This document shows, one piece after another, positions 1-9,432 of a stretch of 64,000 nt of DNA (positions are counted from its first letter, which is position 1; each line of letters begins with the position of its first letter). A model generated the notes under the pieces. It was not told the origin of the DNA. It ran no database searches and worked only from the letters and a program-made list of their open reading frames with translations. This stretch comes from an uncultured Bacillota bacterium. Lineage in GTDB: Bacteria > Bacillota_I > Bacilli_A > RFN20 > CAG-288. The DNA lies in assembly GCA_949300365.1 (NCBI GenBank), contig CASGEC010000001.1, positions 439,980 through 503,979 on the forward strand, in the 5' to 3' direction. The translations under genes and the position numbers were made by a program.

Positions 1-1567
1 CGTCCAATAGGACAAGGGAGGGATGGTAGACCAGGGTCCTTGCAAAGGAGATGAGCTGCCTCTGGCCGGCGGAGAAGTTCTCGCCCCTTTCGGTGACCTT
101 CTCCTGATAGCCCTGGGGAAGGCGGTTGATGAAAGTGTCGGCACCGACTTCCCTGGCCCCCTTCTTGACATCCTCAAGGGTGAGGGACTTGTCTCCCAGG
201 GAGATGTTGTCGGCAATCGTCCCGGAGAAGAGGAAGACGTCTTGGAGCATGATGCCGATGTTCCTTCTCAGGCAGGAGAGGGAATATTCCTTGATGTCGA
301 TGCCATCGATGAGAATCTCGCCCTTGTTGGGAGTGTAGGTCCTGGAGATGAGGGAGATGATCGTGCTCTTTCCGGCACCGGTTGCCCCGACAAAGGCAGC
401 CGTCTGGCCCGGCTTGATCGTAAAGGAGACGTCCTTGAGGACATAGTCCTCCCCGACATAGGCGAAATAGACATGGCGGAACTCGATCTCGCCCCTAAAG
501 GATGGGACGTCAAGCTTATCTTCCTCCACGTCCTTCTCTTCCTTCAAGGAAAGGACGCCCTGGATTCTCTCGGCCGAGGAGATGATCTGCTGGAGGGTAT
601 TGAGCTGTTGGGTGACCTGCTGGATGGGGCCGAAGAACTGGGTGGAATAGGAATAGAGCATCTGGAAGTCACCGATGGTCATTGTTTGCGGGACGGCGAG
701 GACGGAAGGGATGCCAAAGGCCATGACGATGAGGACGCAGGACATCTGCAACAGGTACATGAAGGGATAGAAGATGGCAAAGAGGTTCTGGCTCTTGATG
801 AAGGCGTGGAAGATGCTTTCGTTGCGGACGTCGAACTCCTTCTGCATGCGGTCCTCCCTGGCATAGGACTTGGTGACCTTGATGCCGGAGAAGGATTCGC
901 TTAGAAAGGCGTTCATGACCGAGACGGATTTCTTCTCCGCTCGATAGTAGCGCCTTGCCTTCCTGCGGAAATAGAAGGAGATGAGGAAGACGACCGGTAT
1001 GTAGGCGAGGTAGATGAAGCCATAGAAATGCTGGTAGACGAAGATCATGACGACGATGACGACAAGGGAAAGGATCGACCTCAGGAAGGAAGGGAGGATA
1101 TCGGAGAAGAGGAGGGAGAGGTTCTGGCTGTCGTTGGTGACACGGGTGACAAAGGATCCGACTGGCATGCTCCTGAGGCTCTTGGTGGAGAGGTTGATGA
1201 CGTGGTCGAAAAGCTGGCAGCGGATATCGTAGATGACCTTCTGTCCGATCTTCTTCAAGGCCATGGTGATGAAATAGGCCCCGAAGATGGCAAAAAGCAT
1301 CAATCCGAGATCCAGGCCGACAAAAAGAAGGGCTTGCCTTAGAGCCTCATCAAAGGTCAGAGTCCCATCGTTAAAGGCGGTCAAGGCGTTGATCAGATAG
1401 CGGAGGATCACCGGCTCGATCGTGAAGCAGATGTTGATGAAGAGGTCGATGAAGATGGCAAGGAAGAAAGGCTTCCGATAGGGCTTGAGATAGGAATAGT
1501 AGGTCTTCAGAAGGAAGACATCCTTGAAGGAGTATTGCTTCTGTTCGAGTTCTTCTTCGAAGGTCAT
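1..1567 (-). CDS. ABC exporter subunit (TMD-NBD), 3' end outside window
   Basis: Second half of a heterodimer-like ABC exporter pair. The reading frame runs from an ATG at 1567 off the left edge, so the extreme C-terminus is missing. The N-terminal ~320 residues form a six-helix ABC transmembrane domain. The NBD follows with Walker A GATGAGKST, a Q-loop region (MLQDVFLFSG), signature FSAGQRQ and the start of Walker B (LVLLD) at the window edge, so the catalytic residue after it cannot be read. The ATG overlaps the TGA of the upstream ABC gene (ATGA), showing translational coupling. The partner's Walker B is degenerate, so this subunit is expected to carry the canonical ATPase site. Substrate unknown; multidrug or peptide export is typical of the family. 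Confidence 0.93.
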   Translation of the reverse strand, partial: MTFEEELEQKQYSFKDVFLLKTYYSYLKPYRKPFFLAIFIDLFINICFTIEPVILRYLINALTAFNDGTLTFDEALRQALLFVGLDLGLMLFAIFGAYFITMALKKIGQKVIYDIRCQLFDHVINLSTKSLRSMPVGSFVTRVTNDSQNLSLLFSDILPSFLRSILSLVVIVVMIFVYQHFYGFIYLAYIPVVFLISFYFRRKARRYYRAEKKSVSVMNAFLSESFSGIKVTKSYAREDRMQKEFDVRNESIFHAFIKSQNLFAIFYPFMYLLQMSCVLIVMAFGIPSVLAVPQTMTIGDFQMLYSYSTQFFGPIQQVTQQLNTLQQIISSAERIQGVLSLKEEKDVEEDKLDVPSFRGEIEFRHVYFAYVGEDYVLKDVSFTIKPGQTAAFVGATGAGKSTIISLISRTYTPNKGEILIDGIDIKEYSLSCLRRNIGIMLQDVFLFSGTIADNISLGDKSLTLEDVKKGAREVGADTFINRLPQGYQEKVTERGENFSAGQRQLISFARTLVYHPSLVLLD

Positions 1568-3369
1568 TTGTTCACCTCCTTCTCAAGCTCCTGGAGATCG
1601 TAGATATCCCGATAGAGGGAACAGGTCTTCAAAAGCGCATCGTGCTTTCCCTGACCGATGATGCGTCCCTGCTCCATGACAAGGATGCAGTCGGCGTTTT
1701 CGATGGCGGAGATGCGGTGGGCGATGATGAAGGTCGTCTTGCCCTTGCGATAGGTCTGGATGTTGGCAAGGATCTTCTTCTCCGTATCGGCATCGACGGC
1801 CGAAAGGGAATCATCGAGGATCAGAATCTGCGGGTTCTTGTAGATGGCCCTGGCGATGGAGAGCCTTTGTCTCTGTCCGCCGGAGACGGTCGAGCCCTTT
1901 TCGCCTATAATCGTCTCATAGCCATCCTTGAACTGGGTCTTGATGTCGTTGTCGACGCAGGCAAAGGCACAGCTCTCCTCGACTTTCTTCCTGTCGACAA
2001 CCTCAGGATCATTCTCCGAGAAGCTGACTGCCTTCCACAGAGGCCCGGAGAAGAGGAAGGCCTCCTGACTGACAAGGCCGATCTCCTCCCTCAGGACGGA
2101 CTTCTTCCAGAGGTTGATATCGATGCCATCGATGAAGATGGTGTTTTCGGGAACGTTGTAAAGATGGTCCAGGAGGGAAAGGAGCGTAGACTTGCCGCTT
2201 CCCGTCCTTCCGATGATGCCGATCGTGCTTCCGGCCTTGCAGGAGAAGGAGACGTCCTTGAGGTCGACTTTCCCCGCGGAGGAGTCCGGATAGGAAAAGG
2301 TGAGGTGGCGGTATTCGACATCGCCGACGATCTTCTTGTCGACGGCATTTTGGACATCGATGATGTCCGGCTTCTGGTCGAAGATTTCCGCGATGCGCTT
2401 ATAGGCGCCCCGGCCTCTTGAGATATAGTCGATAAGAAGGCCACCGGCGATCATCGGCCAGGAGAGGGAATTGTAGTAGCCCACGAAGGTCGAAAGCTTT
2501 CCGACGTCGGTGAGGTTCTGGGCGAGCATCGGATTGTCGCTCTGCGTCAGAAGGGCATAGGCACCTAAACCCATCATGATGGAAAAGGTGCAGGTGAGGA
2601 AGAAGTTGATGCCCGAGTCGATCAGGGTCGAGTAGCGCTGATAGTCGACGCTTTTGGCCCTTGTCTCGTCGGCAAGGCTACGGAAGGTCTTGGCCCTCGT
2701 GATTTCCTTGCGGAAGGCCTTGATGACGGTAAAGCCCTGGAGGTTCTCCTCGGTGAAGTCGGAGAGGTCCTCGTAGCTGTCGTTGGCGTCCTTAAAGCGC
2801 CTGGTCTCGCTTTTTCCGACCGAATAGCCAAAGCCGATGAAGGCAAAAAGCGGAATAGTCGTGACCAGGGTGATCGGCCAGGACATAAGGAACATCAGGG
2901 TGAAGGCAAGGACACCCAGAACCAAAAGGTCTGTCATCCAGATGATGCACTCGTTGAAGAGGGTTTTGATGGTCATGAGGTCGTTTGTGAAGTAGGAGAG
3001 AAGACCGCCGACCTTCTTGTCCTTGTAGTAGGAAAGGGACAGGGTCTGGATATGCTCGTACATAGCCTTGCGCATGTCGCGCTCGATGTTTCCGCCGATA
3101 TGGGCGGAGAAATAGCGCCAACCGATGCGGCCCACGACGATGAAGACGGCAATCAGGGCGATGAGGAGGAGATTGACGGTCAGATCGGATTGATACCAAT
3201 GCTCCCCGACCAGGACGAAGGTCTTGTTCTCAAGCTTGGTGATGATGTTTCCGATGAGGTAAGGGACAAGGAGCTGGGCCAAGTCGACAAGGGCATCGCT
3301 TAGGAAGACGAGGACGAAGTAATACCAGTATTTTCTGTAATAGGGATTGACGTATTTACCAAAGAGCAA
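1564..3369 (-). CDS. ABC exporter subunit (TMD-NBD), degenerate Walker B
   Basis: Full-length 601-residue ABC half-transporter. An N-terminal six-helix membrane domain covers about residues 1-330. The NBD has Walker A GRTGSGKST, signature SGGQRQRLS and Walker B ILILDDS, where the usual catalytic Glu is Asp. This is the pattern of the non-catalytic subunit in heterodimeric exporters (BmrCD / TM287-288 type). The start is a TTG at 3367-3369 preceded seven bases upstream by AAAGGAGG; no ATG nearby has as good a site. It lies 2 nt after the rimO stop and its own TGA overlaps the next ABC gene, so rimO-ABC-ABC form one operon. Substrate cannot be read from sequence. Confidence 0.93.
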   Translation of the reverse strand: MLFGKYVNPYYRKYWYYFVLVFLSDALVDLAQLLVPYLIGNIITKLENKTFVLVGEHWYQSDLTVNLLLIALIAVFIVVGRIGWRYFSAHIGGNIERDMRKAMYEHIQTLSLSYYKDKKVGGLLSYFTNDLMTIKTLFNECIIWMTDLLVLGVLAFTLMFLMSWPITLVTTIPLFAFIGFGYSVGKSETRRFKDANDSYEDLSDFTEENLQGFTVIKAFRKEITRAKTFRSLADETRAKSVDYQRYSTLIDSGINFFLTCTFSIMMGLGAYALLTQSDNPMLAQNLTDVGKLSTFVGYYNSLSWPMIAGGLLIDYISRGRGAYKRIAEIFDQKPDIIDVQNAVDKKIVGDVEYRHLTFSYPDSSAGKVDLKDVSFSCKAGSTIGIIGRTGSGKSTLLSLLDHLYNVPENTIFIDGIDINLWKKSVLREEIGLVSQEAFLFSGPLWKAVSFSENDPEVVDRKKVEESCAFACVDNDIKTQFKDGYETIIGEKGSTVSGGQRQRLSIARAIYKNPQILILDDSLSAVDADTEKKILANIQTYRKGKTTFIIAHRISAIENADCILVMEQGRIIGQGKHDALLKTCSLYRDIYDLQELEKEVNK

Positions 3370-3371
3370 GG

Positions 3372-4676
3372 CTATTCCTCCTTTCTGAGGATTTGGACGA
3401 CCTCCGCCTCAAGGTCATAGACCAGGGCATTGACGACCTTGGCAAGGACAAGATCCCCGGGATTGAGGGGCGTCTTGGAGAAGAGGACCATCTTGCCGTC
3501 GATATCGTCATCGGCATAGAGCGGATTGACGCAATCGTAGCAGAGGTTCTTTTCGTCATAGCCCGTGACAAGGCAGGGGTAGGTCTTTCCGATCCTTTCC
3601 TTGTTGAGCTGATAGGAGATCTTCTTCTGCAAGGCCATGACCTTGTTGTAGCGTTCCTTCTTGACCTTTGCCGGGATCTGGCCTTCCATCCTATAGGCGG
3701 CGGTGTTCTCCTCCCTTGAGTAGGTAAAGCAGCCAAGATGGTCGAAGCGGACCTCCTCGATCGCCTTGAGGCATTCCTGGAAGTCTTCCTCCGTCTCTCC
3801 CGGGAAGCCGACCATGATTGTTGTCCGCAAGACGGCATTGGGGACCTTGCTGCGGAAGCGGGCGATGAGGTCGAGGATATCCTTCTTCGTTCCCCTTCTT
3901 CCCATGGCCTTGAGGACGTGGTCGGAGAAATGCTGGACGGGAAGATCGAAATAGGGCGTGATGTTGGAATCGTTGCTGTAGAGATCGATGAGGGAATCGG
4001 GAACCTCGTCGGGGTAGAGATACATCAGCTTGACGAAGTCGAAGCCCTTGTGTTTCCGGATTTCCTTGACCAGTTCGGTCAGAGAGGTCCCGATATCCCT
4101 TCCGTACATGGATGTGTCCTGGCTGATGACGGTCAAGGAGCGGATGCCGTCCTTCTCCAGGATGTCCAGCTCCTTCTTCAGGGTTTCGAAGGGAACGGAC
4201 TTGAAGCGGCCGCGGATATAGGGAATGGCGCAGAAGCGGCAGAAGTTGTTGCAGCCGTCGGAGATGCGAAGATAGGCTTCCCTCTTGGGAGAGATATATT
4301 CCCGGCGCAGGGGATCGATCTGTCCTTGGAAGGTCCTGTCCTTGAAAAGGGTGGAAAACTTTTCCCCGAAGTGCGGATAGTCCGCAAGGGGAATCCATAG
4401 GGCTGCCTCGGGAATCTCCTTCTTCAGCTCCTCCAGATAGCGCGTGGCAAGACAACCCGTGACAACGACGGGCTTATTGGTCTTTACCATCTCCAGAATC
4501 GCCTGGATGGACTCCTTCTTTGCGGAATCGATGAAGCCGCAGGTATTGATGAGGATCACATCGCTCAGTTCCGGCGAGTTGACCGTCTCGAAGCCGTTCC
4601 TTTTGAGATAGGAAAGGATTTCCTCGAGGTCGACTTGGTTTTTGGCGCAGCCCAGCGATATGACTCCGATATTCAT
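3372..4676 (-). CDS. rimO: Ribosomal protein S12 methylthiotransferase RimO
   Basis: A radical SAM methylthiotransferase that modifies the conserved Asp of ribosomal protein S12. The 434 residues carry an N-terminal UPF0004 domain with cluster-binding Cys10, Cys46 and Cys75, a radical SAM CxxxCxxC motif at Cys142/146/149 (GCNNFCRFC), and a C-terminal TRAM domain ending near the last residue. The opening (MNIGVISLGCAKNQVD) is typical of RimO rather than MiaB. AAGGAAGG precedes the ATG. It is the first gene of an operon with two ABC exporter genes; that partnership is probably only shared transcription. Length is normal for the family. Confidence 0.95.
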   Translation of the reverse strand: MNIGVISLGCAKNQVDLEEILSYLKRNGFETVNSPELSDVILINTCGFIDSAKKESIQAILEMVKTNKPVVVTGCLATRYLEELKKEIPEAALWIPLADYPHFGEKFSTLFKDRTFQGQIDPLRREYISPKREAYLRISDGCNNFCRFCAIPYIRGRFKSVPFETLKKELDILEKDGIRSLTVISQDTSMYGRDIGTSLTELVKEIRKHKGFDFVKLMYLYPDEVPDSLIDLYSNDSNITPYFDLPVQHFSDHVLKAMGRRGTKKDILDLIARFRSKVPNAVLRTTIMVGFPGETEEDFQECLKAIEEVRFDHLGCFTYSREENTAAYRMEGQIPAKVKKERYNKVMALQKKISYQLNKERIGKTYPCLVTGYDEKNLCYDCVNPLYADDDIDGKMVLFSKTPLNPGDLVLAKVVNALVYDLEAEVVQILRKEE

Positions 4677-4750
4677 GTTTTGTACCTTCCTTGTCTTAAA
4701 TAAAGATAACTATAAGAGTTTAAGACTTCCAAAGGGACAAGGCAAGGAAG

Positions 4751-4779
4751 GGCAAAAGAAAATGGCCCCGAAGGGCCAG
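4751..4779 (-). terminator. Rho-independent terminator after ABC pair 2
   Basis: Read on the minus strand, TGGCCC-TTCG-GGGCCA forms a tetraloop hairpin followed by TTTTCTTTT. It lies just after the stop of the ABC gene ending at 4785 and before rimO, separating the two operons. Confidence 0.85.
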
Positions 4780-4784
4780 TTGGA

Positions 4785-6746
4785 TCACTCCAGCTCGAAG
4801 GCGCCGGTGTAGAGCTGATAGTAGGTTCCCTTCTTGGCGATGAGCTCGTCGTGGGTGCCTCTTTCGATGATGGTGCCGTGGTCGAGGACCATGATGACGT
4901 CGGAGTTCTGGATGGTGCTCAGACGGTGGGCGATGACGAAGACCGTCCTTCCCTTCATCAGGTTGTCCATGCCCTCGGTGACGATCTTCTCCGTCCTGGT
5001 GTCGATGGAGGAAGTCGCCTCGTCGAGAATCAAGACAGGCGCATTGTTGACGGCGGCGCGGGCGATGGAGAGAAGCTGTCTCTGTCCCTGGGAGAGGTTG
5101 CCGCCATCGTTTGTGATGTAGGTGTCGTATCCCTTGGGAAGACGCTCGATGAAGCTATCGGCATTGGCAAGCTTTGCGGCGGCCTTGCATTCCTCGTCGG
5201 TCGCATCGAGCTTTCCGTAGCGGATGTTGTCCATGATTGTTCCGGAGAAGAGGTTGGTATCCTGCAAGACCATGCCCAAGGACCTTCTGAGGTCTTTCTT
5301 GCGGATCTTGTTAATGTTGATGCCATCGTAGCGGACCTTGCCGTCGGCGATGTCGTAGAAGCGGTTGATGAGGTTCGTGATCGTCGTCTTTCCGGCACCG
5401 GTCGCACCGACGAAGGCGACCTTCTGGCCCGGCTTGGCATACAGGGAGATGTGATGGAGGACTATCTTGTCGGGATTGTAGGCAAAGTCGACGTCGAACA
5501 TGCGGATATCGCCCTGAAGGAGGGTATAGGTGATCTCGTGGGTGGCACTGTGGGGATGCTTCCAGGCCCAGATGGTGCTTTCCTTTTCCGGGCATTCGAC
5601 GATGTTTCCCTTGTCGTCGTACTTGGCCCGGACCAGGGTCACATAGCCATCGTCGACTTCCTTGGGCTCGTCAAGCATCGCACAGACACGGGCGGTTCCG
5701 CCGACGGCCATGGCGATGGAGTTGACCTGGTTTGCGATTTCCGAGGCGGTGTTGGTGAACTGCCGAACCATGGGGAGGAAGGAGACGATGATGCCGATGG
5801 TGATGGTGGGGGCGATGGCACTGGGGTTATAGACGTTGTTGATGTTCAGGACCGCACCGACGACGGCGACGATGACATAGAGGATATTGCCGATGTTTCC
5901 GAGGATCGGCATGAGGATGTTTGCGTAGGAATTGGCTTTGGTTCCGACATCCTGCAGCTCGGCATTGATCTTGTCGAAATCACGCTTGGATTCCTCTTCG
6001 TGGCAGAAGGACTTGATGACCTTGAGACCGATCATCATCTCCTCGACGAAGCCTTCCTGTTTGCCGATCATCTTCTGCTGAGCGATGAAGTTGCGGGAGG
6101 AGTGTCCGCCGACATGCCTGACGGCGATGATCATCACGATACCGCCAAGAAGGACGATGAGCGTCAGATAGATGGAGGAGATAGCCATGAGGACGAAGAC
6201 GGAAAGGAAGGTCAGACCGCAGATCATGATCGTGTTGAGTGACTGGATGATGAGCTGGCGGACGGTATCGACGTCGTTGATGTAGACGGACATGATGTCG
6301 CCCTTGTCGTTGCGGTCGAAGTAGCGGATCGGCAGGTCTTCCATGTGGCTGAAGAGATGCCTTCTGAGGTCGTTCATGTATTCCTGACCGGCGATGGCCG
6401 TGACCTGGGAATAGGCGAAGTTTCCGATGATGGAACAGACATAGCAGGCGATGAGGATGAAGGCGTTTGTCTGGATCATGTTGTGGAGATCTTCAATCTG
6501 CTCGGGCGTCAAGGTGGCAAGGCCGTTCTTCGTCGCGTTTCCTAGCTCGGTCGTGACGCTTCCCAGGATCACCGGGGCAGCGATATTGCCGACGATCGAG
6601 AAGAAGATGCAGATGACCGAGACGATGAAGGCGACATGGTGCATCTTGATGTAGTCAAAGAGGATCCTGAGCAATGGCGACTTCTTCTTCGCCTTGGGCT
6701 CATTAAGACTCGGGGTCTTGTTGACTTTTGCGGTGTTCGTTGTCAT
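4785..6746 (-). CDS. ABC exporter subunit (TMD-NBD), canonical NBD
   Basis: A 653-residue ABC half-transporter. A short charged N-terminus (Lys-rich, to about residue 25) precedes a six-helix membrane domain. The NBD has Walker A GATGAGKTT, signature LSQGQRQ (SQGQ in place of SGGQ) and Walker B VLILDEATS with the catalytic Glu. An insert of about 60 residues between membrane domain and NBD (around residues 355-415, including KHPHSATHEITYTLL) is longer than in neighbouring subunits. The ATG at 6744-6746 overlaps the TGA of the upstream ABC gene. With that gene it forms a heterodimer-like pair, this being the ATP-hydrolysing half. Substrate unknown. Confidence 0.94.
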   Translation of the reverse strand: MTTNTAKVNKTPSLNEPKAKKKSPLLRILFDYIKMHHVAFIVSVICIFFSIVGNIAAPVILGSVTTELGNATKNGLATLTPEQIEDLHNMIQTNAFILIACYVCSIIGNFAYSQVTAIAGQEYMNDLRRHLFSHMEDLPIRYFDRNDKGDIMSVYINDVDTVRQLIIQSLNTIMICGLTFLSVFVLMAISSIYLTLIVLLGGIVMIIAVRHVGGHSSRNFIAQQKMIGKQEGFVEEMMIGLKVIKSFCHEEESKRDFDKINAELQDVGTKANSYANILMPILGNIGNILYVIVAVVGAVLNINNVYNPSAIAPTITIGIIVSFLPMVRQFTNTASEIANQVNSIAMAVGGTARVCAMLDEPKEVDDGYVTLVRAKYDDKGNIVECPEKESTIWAWKHPHSATHEITYTLLQGDIRMFDVDFAYNPDKIVLHHISLYAKPGQKVAFVGATGAGKTTITNLINRFYDIADGKVRYDGININKIRKKDLRRSLGMVLQDTNLFSGTIMDNIRYGKLDATDEECKAAAKLANADSFIERLPKGYDTYITNDGGNLSQGQRQLLSIARAAVNNAPVLILDEATSSIDTRTEKIVTEGMDNLMKGRTVFVIAHRLSTIQNSDVIMVLDHGTIIERGTHDELIAKKGTYYQLYTGAFELE

Positions 6747-8554
6747 TTCTGTTCACCTCCGACACGGTTCTGGAGATCGTAGATTTCCTTGTAGATCGGG
6801 GAAGAGCGCAAAAGCTCCTCGTGCGTTCCCATGTTCACGATCTTGCCATCGTCCATGACCAGGATCTTGTCGGCTTCCTGGACGGAGGAGACACGCTGGG
6901 CGATGATGATCTTGGTTGTTCCGGGAAGGGAAGACTTCAGTCCTTCGCGGATGAAGGCATCGGTCTTGGTATCGACCGCGCTTGTGGAGTCATCCATGAT
7001 GAGGACCTTCGGCTTCTTGAGGATGGCTCTTGCGATGCAGAGTCTCTGCTTCTGGCCGCCGGAGACATTGGTCCCGCCTTGGAGAATGGGACTATCGTAT
7101 TTCTTCGGGAAGGATTCGACGAAGGTATCGGCCTGGGCGATATGGCAGGCTTCCTTGATCTCCTCGTCGGTCGCGTTCTTGTTTCCCCAGCGCAGGTTCT
7201 CCTTGATCGTTCCCGAGAAGAGGACGTTCTTCTGCAAGACCATGGAGACGTTCTGCCTTAAGGTCTCGATATCGTAGTTGCGGACATCGACACCGCCGAC
7301 AAGGACCTTACCCTCACTGACGTCATAGAAGCGGGAAATGAGATTGACAAGGGTCGACTTGGAGGAACCTGTGCCACCGATGATGCCGATCGTTTCACCC
7401 GGATGGATCGTCAGGTTGACATCGCTGAGAGCGAACTTCTCCGCATCGGGGCGATACTTGAAGCTGACGTGGTCGAAGACGATGGAGCCGTCCTTGACTT
7501 CCTTGACGGGATTCTCGGGATTGTGGATCGTCGGCTGTTCGACGAGGACTTCATAGACACGGCGGAGGCAGGCCGTCGACATGGCAATCATGACGAAGAC
7601 CATGGAAAGCATCATCAGGGAGGAGAGAATCTGGGCACCATAGGTGATGAGGGCGGAAATCTGACCGACTTCGATCGAGGAATTGGGATCCAGGACCAGA
7701 TAGGAGCCAAACCAGACGATGAAGAGCATGGAAACGTACATGAAGAAGGTGAGGAAGGGATTGGTCAAGGCAAGAAGACGCTCACCGACGACGAACTGGT
7801 CCCGCATGTCGTCGCTGGCCTTGAAGAACTTCTTCTTCTCGAAGTCCTCACGCGTATAGGTCTTGACGACACGGATTCCGCGGACGTTTTCCTCGACGGA
7901 TTCGTTGAGTTCATCATAGCGGTCGAAGACCCTGGTGAAGATCGGAACCGCCTTGACGATAAGGAAAAGGAAGATGACGGCAAGGATAGGGATAAGAAGG
8001 GCATAGATCCAGGCCATGGAAGGGGCCATGACAGCAGCCATGACAACGGAGAAAATGAGCATCAAGGGAGAGCGCATGGCAATACGGATGAGGAGCATGT
8101 AGCATAACTGGATATAGGTGATATCCGTTGTCTGCCTTGTCACCAGGGAAGAGACGGAGAACTTGTCGATGTTGGTGAAGGAGAAAGCGGAAATCTTGTA
8201 GAAAAGATCCTGCCTCAGGTTCGTGGCAAAGCCGACCGATGCCTTGGCCGAGACACGTCCGGCAAAAAGACCGCAGGCAAAGGAGCAGACGGCCATAGCA
8301 AGAAGGATGCCACCATACAGAAGGACAGTAGTCAGAAGCTCGTTGGAATTGACCCCCGACTCGTCATACTTGGTCAGCGTATTGATCAGCTGAGCCATAA
8401 CGAAGGGAATAAGGCATTCAAACAGCGTCTCCAGACCGATGAAAACGATGGAAAGGATCGAAGGTGTCTTGTACTGACGGACGCATTTCGAGAGTTCCTT
8501 GGCAATCTGGAGATAGCCAACTTTTTCTTCTTTCGGCACTTTCTTTTTCTTCAT
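6743..8554 (-). CDS. ABC exporter subunit (TMD-NBD), degenerate NBD
   Basis: A 603-residue ABC half-transporter and first gene of its operon. I chose the ATG at 8554 (MKKKKVPKEE) because AGGAGGT sits seven bases upstream; an in-frame start at 8581 lacks such a site. After a Lys-rich N-terminus comes a six-helix membrane domain, then an NBD with Walker A GGTGSSKST (Ser for a usual Gly), signature SGGQKQRL and Walker B VLIMDDSTS with Asp in place of catalytic Glu. It is therefore the degenerate partner of the downstream ABC subunit. The order degenerate-then-canonical is the same as in the other ABC pair. Confidence 0.94.
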   Translation of the reverse strand: MKKKKVPKEEKVGYLQIAKELSKCVRQYKTPSILSIVFIGLETLFECLIPFVMAQLINTLTKYDESGVNSNELLTTVLLYGGILLAMAVCSFACGLFAGRVSAKASVGFATNLRQDLFYKISAFSFTNIDKFSVSSLVTRQTTDITYIQLCYMLLIRIAMRSPLMLIFSVVMAAVMAPSMAWIYALLIPILAVIFLFLIVKAVPIFTRVFDRYDELNESVEENVRGIRVVKTYTREDFEKKKFFKASDDMRDQFVVGERLLALTNPFLTFFMYVSMLFIVWFGSYLVLDPNSSIEVGQISALITYGAQILSSLMMLSMVFVMIAMSTACLRRVYEVLVEQPTIHNPENPVKEVKDGSIVFDHVSFKYRPDAEKFALSDVNLTIHPGETIGIIGGTGSSKSTLVNLISRFYDVSEGKVLVGGVDVRNYDIETLRQNVSMVLQKNVLFSGTIKENLRWGNKNATDEEIKEACHIAQADTFVESFPKKYDSPILQGGTNVSGGQKQRLCIARAILKKPKVLIMDDSTSAVDTKTDAFIREGLKSSLPGTTKIIIAQRVSSVQEADKILVMDDGKIVNMGTHEELLRSSPIYKEIYDLQNRVGGEQK

Positions 8555-8903
8555 GCACTTACCTCCTAAAACTATAGGCACAAAATAAAAAACGAAAGAA
8601 ATCGCACCATGAGTTTAACAAAATCAAAAGCGCCTTCGCTAGGCCTGATAGAAGGAAAAAATGAGGACGGAAAAAGCACACTGTCTATTGAAAGCCTTTA
8701 CAGGAAGGAAACTGACAACGGATGGACAATCCTCGGCTTGACAAAAGGTGTCCAGAAAACAAAGGAAGGGGATATAGGCGAACTCGGAGGACAACGCCAC
8801 GATCGTCATCGCACACGTCTGCCGGAGCCACAACAAGTCGTGCGGGATGAGGATGATGAAAGGCCTGGGGGGACGTCGACGCCGATACGAGACGAGGCCG
8901 GGG

Positions 8904-8953
8904 TTCGCGTTCTAGGCGCGAAGAAGGTTCCCCTTTGCCATGGCCAAGGGGAA
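8904..8953. repeat. Two adjacent palindromes in a non-coding stretch
   Basis: TTCGCG (8904-8909) pairs with CGCGAA (8917-8922). Directly after it, TTCCCCTT (8928-8935) pairs with AAGGGGAA (8946-8953), with GCC/GGC extending the inner stem. The rest of 8555-8990 holds nothing I can support as a gene. No poly-T follows either hairpin closely, so these are not obvious terminators. Purpose unknown. Confidence 0.6.
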
Positions 8954-8991
8954 GGGATGGGACTCTTGTCTCCTACAATCCGTTACACAAA

Positions 8992-9300
8992 CTATTGATA
9001 AAAGCTATAAAAAGGTATAGTAACCATTATCCCAACGCCGAGAAATCTGAAAGCTTCTCTGCCATAGGCTTTGACAACCTTAGGTACACCATGGCCAGAA
9101 CGATCAACGATATCACATTGAACGAATATATCCATAAGCTCTTCGTTAACCGGATCGCTTACGCCTTCGAAGAAATCTTCTTTTGATAAGCCTTCTTTTA
9201 AACCACCATAAGATATGGCTTCCATTCTATCTTCATACCAATAAGTTGCCGTGTAATAGTGCACACCTGCCGTTTCAAAGTGAGCCTTAAAAATGATTGA
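8992..9300 (-). pseudogene. C-terminal fragment of an AlbA_2-family ATP-binding / DNA-binding protein
   Basis: The minus strand encodes a fragment with the conserved HATPase-like C-terminal block of AlbA_2 (Schlafen-like) putative regulators: WYEDRMEAISYGG, then VSDPVNEELMDIF, GHGVPKVVKAYGREAF and a final VTIPF. The recognisable sequence extends upstream of any usable start (through KAHFETAGVHYY) and the N-terminal AlbA_2 domain is absent, so this is a relic. The intact AlbA_2-family gene at 51516-52931 has the equivalent block (FEDRIEITSF ... VTIPY). The fragment lies beyond the 3' end of tRNA-Pro and is more AT-rich than its neighbours, suggesting decayed acquired DNA. Confidence 0.75.
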
Positions 9301-9371
9301 ATTTTAGGATATCAGCCTCGCACCATTACAACGGCGTAAGTTTAAAAAAGTCGCTATTTAAGCCCAAAATC

Positions 9372-9418
9372 AAAAAAAGTCTGAACACCCCTAGTCATCG
9401 ACTAGGTTTGTATCAGAC
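9372..9418 (-). terminator. Terminator of tRNA-Pro
   Basis: On the minus strand an outer stem GTCTGA/TCAGAC encloses a perfect inner stem CCTAGTC-gat-GACTAGG and is followed by seven T. It sits 15 nt past the encoded CCA of tRNA-Pro. Confidence 0.85.
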
Positions 9419-9432
9419 ATGTCGTTCCAAGA

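Noticed and set aside
23..904. Long Asp/Glu/Gly/Leu-rich open frames opposite real genes (also at 1642, 4851, 11650, 16017, 23158, 38237, 39965, 45282, 47707 and 55484)
   Set aside because: They are antisense shadows of high-GTC/GAC-codon genes: no ribosome binding sites, no family resemblance, and the opposite strand encodes recognised proteins.
8609..8998. Plus-strand 129-codon frame in the gap after the ABC pair, and a minus-strand 65-codon frame
   Set aside because: Composition changes midway, the frame crosses two palindromes, and no motif or ribosome binding site supports either.
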